A DNA stretch of 54,128 bases, taken from NCBI GenBank assembly GCA_030841965.1, contig JAUUSJ010000008.1:1-54128 (forward strand). Reading direction: 5' to 3'. The stretch comes from Blautia sp. GTDB lineage: Bacteria; Bacillota; Clostridia; Lachnospirales; Lachnospiraceae. The position numbers were made by a program, and so were the translations under genes. Numbering within the stretch: the stretch's first letter is position 1; each line of letters opens with the position of its first letter. Shown in pieces: positions 49,375-54,128 of the stretch. Below the pieces are notes generated by a model. The model was not told the DNA's origin, searched no databases, and saw nothing but the letters and a program-made list of their open reading frames with translations.

Positions 49375-50724
49375 TTATCTATTTTCTCGCTCAACATATG
49401 GCTTTTTGTCTGTGACCAAGCTCTTATATGCTGGACGGATGATTTTATCTGCGGTTATAAGCTCTTCAATTCGATGGGCGCTCCATCCAACGATTCTGGC
49501 GATGGCAAAGAGAGGAGTATAGAGTTCTCTTGGAATTCCAAGCATATCATATACAAATCCACTGTAGAAGTCGACATTTGGACTTACACCTTTATAGATT
49601 TTTCGCTCTTTTGCGATTAATCTTGTGGCTATTTCTTCGATATTTTGATATAATGCCATATCTTCGTCTCTTCCCTTAGCCTTGGCAAGCTGTTGTACAA
49701 ATCCCTTAAACACCACTTCTCTAGGGTCTGATAGGGAGTAGACAGCATGTCCCATTCCGTAGATAAGCCCTTTCTTATCAAAAGCTTCTTTATTCAAAAT
49801 TTTGTGCAAATAGGCTTCTAGCTCTTCTTTATCTTCGTAATCAGAAATATGTGCTTTAATATCATCCATCATATTCATAACCATGAGGTTTGCACCACCG
49901 TGTTTCTTACCCTTTAAGGAGGACATCGCTGCGGCGATAACGGCATAAGTATCGGCTCCAGAGGTTGTCACGACTCTTGTTGTAAAAGTGGAGTTATTAC
50001 CTCCGCCGTGTTCCATATGAAGGAGCAGGGCAATATCGAGAACCCTCGCTTCAAGCTCTGTAAATTGCATATCACCTCGCAACATTCTAAGAATATTCTC
50101 TGCGACAGATAAATTCTCGTCTGGATTATGAATATAGACACTTCCTCCATTATCACGGTAATTATAGGCGTGGTAGCCATAAACTGCCATCATCGGGAAA
50201 GTAGCAATTAGCTGTATACTCTGCCTTAAGACATTGCTAATCTCAAGATTTTCCTTCTCGTCGTCGTAGAAGGCAAGTGTTAAAATACATCTCGTCATTG
50301 TATTCATAATGTCAATCTCAGGTGCTTTCATAATAACGTCCCGCACGAAGCTCTTTGGAAATGTCATACTGGAGTTAATCATCTGACTGAACTCTTTTAA
50401 TTGCTGTTGTGTTGGCAATTCGCCAAATAAAAGCAAATAAGCACCCTCCTCAAAAATATATCTCTTTCCAATTCCACCTTTTACGAGTTCTTTTACGTCA
50501 TAGCCTCGATACAAAAGCTCTCCGTCGGCAGGTATATCCTTTCCGTCAACTGTCTTAAAGGCACGAATTTTAGAAATATTGGTAAGTCCTGTTAATACAC
50601 CTTTTCCATTTTCATCTCTTAATCCTCTTTTTACACCTAAATCCACATAAAGTTCTTTGTCTATGGCATTATTCTTCTGACATAGATTTATCTGTTTTTT
50701 TGTGTATTCGCTTAAATTGCTCAT
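49375..50724 (-). CDS. Citrate synthase
   Basis: Condenses acetyl-CoA with oxaloacetate; in anaerobes it typically feeds glutamate synthesis. 449 residues of the type II/2-methylcitrate synthase family. Catalytic residues are visible: His in LLHMEHGGGNNSTFTTRV, His in IYGMGHAVYSLSDPR and Asp in NVDFYSGFVYDMLGIP. The ATG at 50724 with GGAGG eight bases upstream is preferred to the in-frame start at 50745. It has its own promoter with a palindrome just downstream. No aconitase or isocitrate dehydrogenase is adjacent. Activity on propionyl-CoA (methylcitrate synthase) cannot be excluded. Confidence 0.93.
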   Translation of the reverse strand: MSNLSEYTKKQINLCQKNNAIDKELYVDLGVKRGLRDENGKGVLTGLTNISKIRAFKTVDGKDIPADGELLYRGYDVKELVKGGIGKRYIFEEGAYLLLFGELPTQQQLKEFSQMINSSMTFPKSFVRDVIMKAPEIDIMNTMTRCILTLAFYDDEKENLEISNVLRQSIQLIATFPMMAVYGYHAYNYRDNGGSVYIHNPDENLSVAENILRMLRGDMQFTELEARVLDIALLLHMEHGGGNNSTFTTRVVTTSGADTYAVIAAAMSSLKGKKHGGANLMVMNMMDDIKAHISDYEDKEELEAYLHKILNKEAFDKKGLIYGMGHAVYSLSDPREVVFKGFVQQLAKAKGRDEDMALYQNIEEIATRLIAKERKIYKGVSPNVDFYSGFVYDMLGIPRELYTPLFAIARIVGWSAHRIEELITADKIIRPAYKSLVTDKKPYVERENR

Positions 50725-50754
50725 AAACAGTACCTCCAATTTCATTTATAGTGA

Positions 50755-50811
50755 ATAGTTCGCTAGTGAACTATCCAACCCTATGATAAAGCATTTTTCT
50801 TTTTTTGTCAA
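50755..50811 (-). promoter_or_regulatory. Citrate synthase promoter with operator-like palindrome
   Basis: Minus strand: TTGACA (50811-50806), 17 bases, TATCAT (50788-50783). The palindrome ATAGTTC-GCTAGT-GAACTAT (50774-50755) begins at about +2 of the transcript, a position suited to a repressor. Confidence 0.75.
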
Positions 50812-50946
50812 TGCCAGCAAACTATGTTCACAAAAAACTCACGAAATGGACAGAATTATTTAAGAATTCATCTTTTTATTGTAAAAAGACGAGATATCAT
50901 GTATGATAAAACATTAGAAAGAATTTTATGTCAATGGGGTGAGAGT

Positions 50947-52431
50947 GTGAAGTATATAACAAAGGCAGAATATATTAGGGGATTTCAATGTCCAAAAATG
51001 CTTTGGATGGATGAAAACATGCCTGAACTTGGAGAAAAGACGGATGATTTTTCTCAAGATAGAATATGGGAGACGATAAGGAATGCCGCAGGACAGTATT
51101 TTGGCTCCTACGTGGAAGTCTCAAAAGAGCAGACAGAGGAAGAAATGGTAAGACAGACAAAACAATTTTTGGAGGCAGGAAAGAGCAAGATAGCGAATGC
51201 CACTTTTTGTTATGACGAGGCAGTCTGTACAGTAGATATGCTCCTTGTGAGGGGAGAAGCCGTTTCTATCGTACATATGAGTGCTTCCACAAAAACAAAG
51301 GAGAGATATTATGATACGATGGCATATGAATACTATATCGTATCGCATTCTCTTGAAAAAAGAGTAGAAGAAGTCATTCATATGCATATCAATGGTAAAT
51401 ATACAAGAAAAGGAAAACTTGATTTAGATAAGCTTTTTCTGAGAGAAAATTGTATCGAGGAAGCCAAAATAAGACAAAAACAAACGAGGAAAACAATATC
51501 AGACTTAAAAAGATTATGGAATCAAAAAAAGGAAGTAAAAAAGCAAGTCGGTGTACAGTGTTGTCTGCCGTATCAGTGTAATTATATGAAGTATTGTCAT
51601 AGAGATATCTCAAATCCTTCTATTTTCTCAATCCATGGTCTTCACGCAAAAGAACGATATGAGCTTTATTATAAGGGAATTATCAGTTTTTCGGATATTT
51701 TAAGCAAAGATGTGAAGCTCTTAGATGGACCCAAAATACAGGTTGAGACAGAAGTTTATAAGAGAGAACCAGTTATCAAAAAAGGTGAGATAAAGAAGTT
51801 TCTAGATACTATCAGTTATCCACTCTATTTTTTAGATTTTGAGACTTTTCATCAGGCAGTGCCAGAATATGATGGTGTGAGACCATATTTGCCAATCCCT
51901 TTTCAATATTCTGTTCATGCCCTGCAAAAAGAGGGAGCTTTATTGGAGCATTATGAGTTTTTAGCGAGGGAGGGCGAGGACCCAAGAAGGGCAGTTGCCG
52001 AGCATCTTTGTATGCATATTCCAAGAAATGTCTGTATTCTCGCCTATAATATGGGATTTGAGAAAAGTGTCCTAAAAAATCTCGCTCTGCTTTACCCAGA
52101 CTTAAGAGAGCATCTTACGAACCTCCAGCAAAATATGAGGGATTTGATGGTGCCATTTTTAAATCACAGTTATTATTGCAGAGAGATGGAAGGGTCGCAC
52201 TCGATTAAGTCAGTTCTTCCCGCGCTTTATCCCGGACAGAGAGAGTATGATTATCATGCTCTGTCAGGTGTTCATAATGGAGAAGAGGCGATGAAGACAT
52301 TTTGCGAGTTGACAAAACATAGTGAGAAGGAGCAGAAAAAAATTAGAGAGGAATTACTCGCCTACTGTAATTTAGATACCCTCGGCATGGTAAAGATTTT
52401 AGAAAAATTAAGAGAGGTAGTAAAGAATTAA
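50947..52431 (+). CDS. DUF2779 protein: Cas4-like N-terminus plus DEDD-type exonuclease-like domain
   Basis: 494 residues from the preferred GTG start, which gives KYITKAEYIRGFQCPKMLWM, the usual N-terminus of the family; in-frame starts at 50899 and 50824 would add residues that look non-homologous. The N-terminal half resembles RecB/Cas4-type nucleases with iron-sulfur-type cysteines (FQCPK, then CCLPYQCNYMKYC). The C-terminal half starts with FLDFETF and continues with AYNMGFEKSVL, MRDLMVP and YCNLDTLGMV, matching DEDD exonuclease acidic residues. Function is unknown; DNA repair or defence-type nuclease activity is an inference. It stands alone after citrate synthase. Confidence 0.82.
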   Translation: MKYITKAEYIRGFQCPKMLWMDENMPELGEKTDDFSQDRIWETIRNAAGQYFGSYVEVSKEQTEEEMVRQTKQFLEAGKSKIANATFCYDEAVCTVDMLLVRGEAVSIVHMSASTKTKERYYDTMAYEYYIVSHSLEKRVEEVIHMHINGKYTRKGKLDLDKLFLRENCIEEAKIRQKQTRKTISDLKRLWNQKKEVKKQVGVQCCLPYQCNYMKYCHRDISNPSIFSIHGLHAKERYELYYKGIISFSDILSKDVKLLDGPKIQVETEVYKREPVIKKGEIKKFLDTISYPLYFLDFETFHQAVPEYDGVRPYLPIPFQYSVHALQKEGALLEHYEFLAREGEDPRRAVAEHLCMHIPRNVCILAYNMGFEKSVLKNLALLYPDLREHLTNLQQNMRDLMVPFLNHSYYCREMEGSHSIKSVLPALYPGQREYDYHALSGVHNGEEAMKTFCELTKHSEKEQKKIREELLAYCNLDTLGMVKILEKLREVVKN

Positions 52432-52547
52432 TCTAGATAAAAAGTTTTATCGGAATCCTTAGATTGAGAGCAGAATTAGGAAGTAGTTGACAGTAAGAAA
52501 AAATGATGCTAATATACATACTAAATTAGTAGGAAATGAGGAACAAT

Positions 52548-53588
52548 ATGGATATCATAGAGAAATTTTTAATAGACGGCTCAAGATGGACAAGAGAAGA
52601 ATATATCGAATTACTCCGATTTATGGAAGATGAGGATGCGGCGGCACGCCTTGCTAGAGAGGCAGTTAAAATTCGACAAAAATATTACGGAAATAAAGTT
52701 TATACGAGAGGCTTAATTGAATTTACCAATTACTGTAAAAATGATTGCTATTACTGTGGGATTCGTCTTGGCAATAAAGACGCTGAGCGTTATCGTCTTA
52801 CAAAGGAGCAGATTTTATCTTGCTGTGAGAATGGTTATGAGCTTGGCTTTCGGACGTTTGTCTTACAGGGAGGGGAAGACCCTTATTTTACAGATGAGAG
52901 AATGGTTGATATTATCCAGTCAATAAAAGCAGCCTACCCAGAAGTAGCCCTCACTCTCTCAATCGGAGAGAAATCCTACGATAGTTATCGCAAATTTAGG
53001 CAGGCAGGGGCGGACCGATATTTGCTTCGACATGAGACGGCGAATGAGGAGCATTATAGAAAGCTACATCCAGAGGAGATGAGTCTGGCAAATAGGAAGC
53101 AATGTCTTTTTTATCTAAAGGAGCTTGGATATCAAGTTGGAGCAGGTTTTATGGTCGGCTCACCGGGACAGACGGTGGAGACTTTGGCGGATGACCTTGT
53201 TTTTTTGAGAGAATTGCAGCCACATATGGTCGGGATAGGACCATTTGTTCCACATCATAGTACGAAATTTGCCGATGAAAAGGCGGGAAGTGTGAGACAG
53301 ACTTTGTTTTTATTATCTGTCATCAGAATTCTATTACCTAAAGTATTATTGCCAGCTACAACGGCGCTTGGAACGATGGACCCAAGAGGGAGAGAGAAGG
53401 GAATCCTAGCCGGTGCCAATGTTGTTATGCCAAATCTCTCCCCAGTGGAAAACCGCAAGCAGTATGATTTATATGATAATAAAATCTGTACTGGCGAGGA
53501 GGCAGCAGAGTGCAGAGGATGTTTGCAGAGAAGAATGGAGTCCATTGGATATGAGATTGTGGGAGATAGAGGAGATATACATCCTTGA
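52548..53588 (+). CDS. hydE: [FeFe] hydrogenase H-cluster radical SAM maturase HydE
   Basis: HydE is a radical SAM enzyme that helps build the diiron subcluster of [FeFe] hydrogenase. The CX3CX2C motif (CKNDCYYC) is at residues 63-70, and the C-terminal CX7CX2C (Cys-TGEEAAE-Cys-RG-Cys) matches the auxiliary iron-sulfur site known in Thermotoga HydE. VLQGGEDPY and GFMVGSPGQT are family segments. Length 346. The ATG at 52548 follows AGGA by about five bases; an in-frame ATG at 52536 is possible. hydF, hydG and the hydrogenase are not in the window. A consensus promoter overlaps its stop codon. Confidence 0.95.
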   Translation: MDIIEKFLIDGSRWTREEYIELLRFMEDEDAAARLAREAVKIRQKYYGNKVYTRGLIEFTNYCKNDCYYCGIRLGNKDAERYRLTKEQILSCCENGYELGFRTFVLQGGEDPYFTDERMVDIIQSIKAAYPEVALTLSIGEKSYDSYRKFRQAGADRYLLRHETANEEHYRKLHPEEMSLANRKQCLFYLKELGYQVGAGFMVGSPGQTVETLADDLVFLRELQPHMVGIGPFVPHHSTKFADEKAGSVRQTLFLLSVIRILLPKVLLPATTALGTMDPRGREKGILAGANVVMPNLSPVENRKQYDLYDNKICTGEEAAECRGCLQRRMESIGYEIVGDRGDIHP

Positions 53589-53669
53589 CAAAATGTCAGT
53601 TCTAAATTATAATTTATATGAAGATATGACAAGGGAGTCGATTCTGAGAACTAGAGTCGACTCTTTTTG
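53586..53669 (+). promoter_or_regulatory. Consensus promoter followed by immediate terminator (possible small RNA)
   Basis: TTGACA (53586-53591), 17 bases, TATAAT (53609-53614): an exact consensus starting inside the hydE stop codon. The start would be about 53621. At 53636-53669 GAGTCGATTCT pairs with AGAGTCGACTC and TTTTT follows. The transcript would be about 49 bases unless it reads through into the ORF at 53743. Confidence 0.8.
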
Positions 53670-53742
53670 TTATTGATTGATAATTTTTTAATAGAAGAAG
53701 TTAATTTTTATTTATGAAGTATGAAGAAAGAAGGATAAGTAT

Positions 53743-53916
53743 ATGATGGAGAAAGAAAGAGATAGAATGGAGAAAGAAAAAGAGAGCGAGGAAAAGTTAA
53801 GACAAGAACGCTTAGAGGATGAGGAGAAAATGGGGATTGCCGATGACTGGGCGGATGTGGCTAGTCAGGAATTAGCGGATTATATCGAGGAGCAGGGGAT
53901 TCAGATTCGATATTAA
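53743..53916 (+). CDS. Small highly charged protein (57 residues)
   Basis: An ATG at 53743 with AAGGATAAG about eight bases upstream opens a 57-codon frame, too short for usual ORF thresholds. The product is rich in Glu, Lys and Arg in the first 30 residues (MMEKERDRMEKEKESEEK), likely a single helix or coiled coil, followed by MGIADDWADVASQELADYIE and a GIQIRY end. No family is recognised. It lies downstream of the hydE-overlapping promoter and terminator and could be the gene controlled by that leader. Codon use resembles its neighbours. Confidence 0.6.
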   Translation: MMEKERDRMEKEKESEEKLRQERLEDEEKMGIADDWADVASQELADYIEEQGIQIRY

Positions 53917-53953
53917 GGGAAGATGGGTTTTGCTCTAAGATAGAGGAGAGAGG

Positions 53954-54128
53954 TGTTGGGGATAGATGTCAAGAAGGCGGGAAAAAGGGAGATGTGGGGA
54001 CAGACGCTAAGAGGGCAGGGAGGAAGGAAGATGTGGGGACAGACGCCAAGAGAGCAAGGAGAGATATGTCCCGAAAACACGTTCGTTCCCACGATTTTTC
54101 GACATACGCTGATTTTTGCCGCTTCCCG
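53954..54128 (+). repeat. Tandem GGGGACAGACGC units leading into family A copy A3 (cut by window end)
   Basis: The unit GGGGAYAGAYGYYAAGARGG starts near 53958, 53996 and 54035 (period 38-39, first unit degenerate). The last unit runs into the family A arm: GATATGTCCCGAAAACACG, the core CACGTTCGTTCCCACG and ACATACGCTGATTTTTGCCGC, matching A2 over about 55 bases. The right arm lies beyond 54128. Between 53917 and 53953 I see nothing. Confidence 0.8.

Noticed and set aside
53954..54067. CRISPR array
   Set aside because: Only three degenerate units with no unique spacers of constant length and no cas genes; they are tandem repeats joined to a family A element.

Overview
The window looks like a chromosomal piece from a low-GC, spore-forming anaerobic Firmicute of the Lachnospiraceae/Clostridia type. 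The grounds are an alpha/beta-type small acid-soluble spore protein, pyruvate-phosphate dikinase, the [FeFe]-hydrogenase maturase HydE, a single-chain glycyl-tRNA synthetase, strong AGGAGG ribosome-binding sites and purine-rich AT-biased coding sequence. The species cannot be named from the sequence.

Layout. 1-41 is the 3' tip of a 23S rRNA, followed by a four-tRNA cluster (Asn, Pro, Gly, Gly) with its own consensus promoter and terminator. 735-29201 is mostly core chromosome: MATE exporter, SPOR amidase, lactate permease (minus), murF, YdcF-like protein, a GyrB/ParE-GyrA/ParC pair, metallo-hydrolase, CYTH, DJ-1, DUF1189, cobU, a cell-surface cluster (membrane acyltransferase, class B sortase, LTA-synthase-like enzyme), SASP, M16C protease, era, recO, glyS and ppdK. 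29500-35000 is an accessory segment of visibly different composition: aldo/keto reductase, a decayed esterase, a MarR repressor with two matching operators, and a heterodimeric ABC exporter whose second half is broken. It ends in a truncated Txe/YoeB-like toxin beside an intact YefM antitoxin. 35400-37900 holds two small membrane-anchored proteins, a Fic protein and an ATC-hydrolase-like protein.

38146-41750 is an Agr-type peptide quorum-sensing locus: a double-HTH regulator, a LytTR response regulator and a GHKL kinase, converging on agrB and a 41-residue agrD that overlaps agrB by four bases. After it come AraC plus an amino-acid symporter, a YczE-like membrane protein with its MarR repressor, an NlpC/P60-like protein coupled to a flippase-like protein, a cytidylate-kinase-like protein, a YdjM-like hydrolase, citrate synthase, a DUF2779 nuclease-like protein, hydE and a small charged ORF.

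Two interspersed repeat families stand out. Family B (15226-15440, 41896-41982, 48150-48355) is a multi-hairpin element. All three copies lie in sense orientation just upstream of a start codon, two of them downstream of a recognisable promoter, and the two long copies differ by base changes that preserve pairing in at least two stems. Family A (2344-2460, 24459-24661, 53954-54128) is a large inverted repeat with a shared 16-base core. Family B, followed by the AgrD peptide, is the best candidate for something not previously described.
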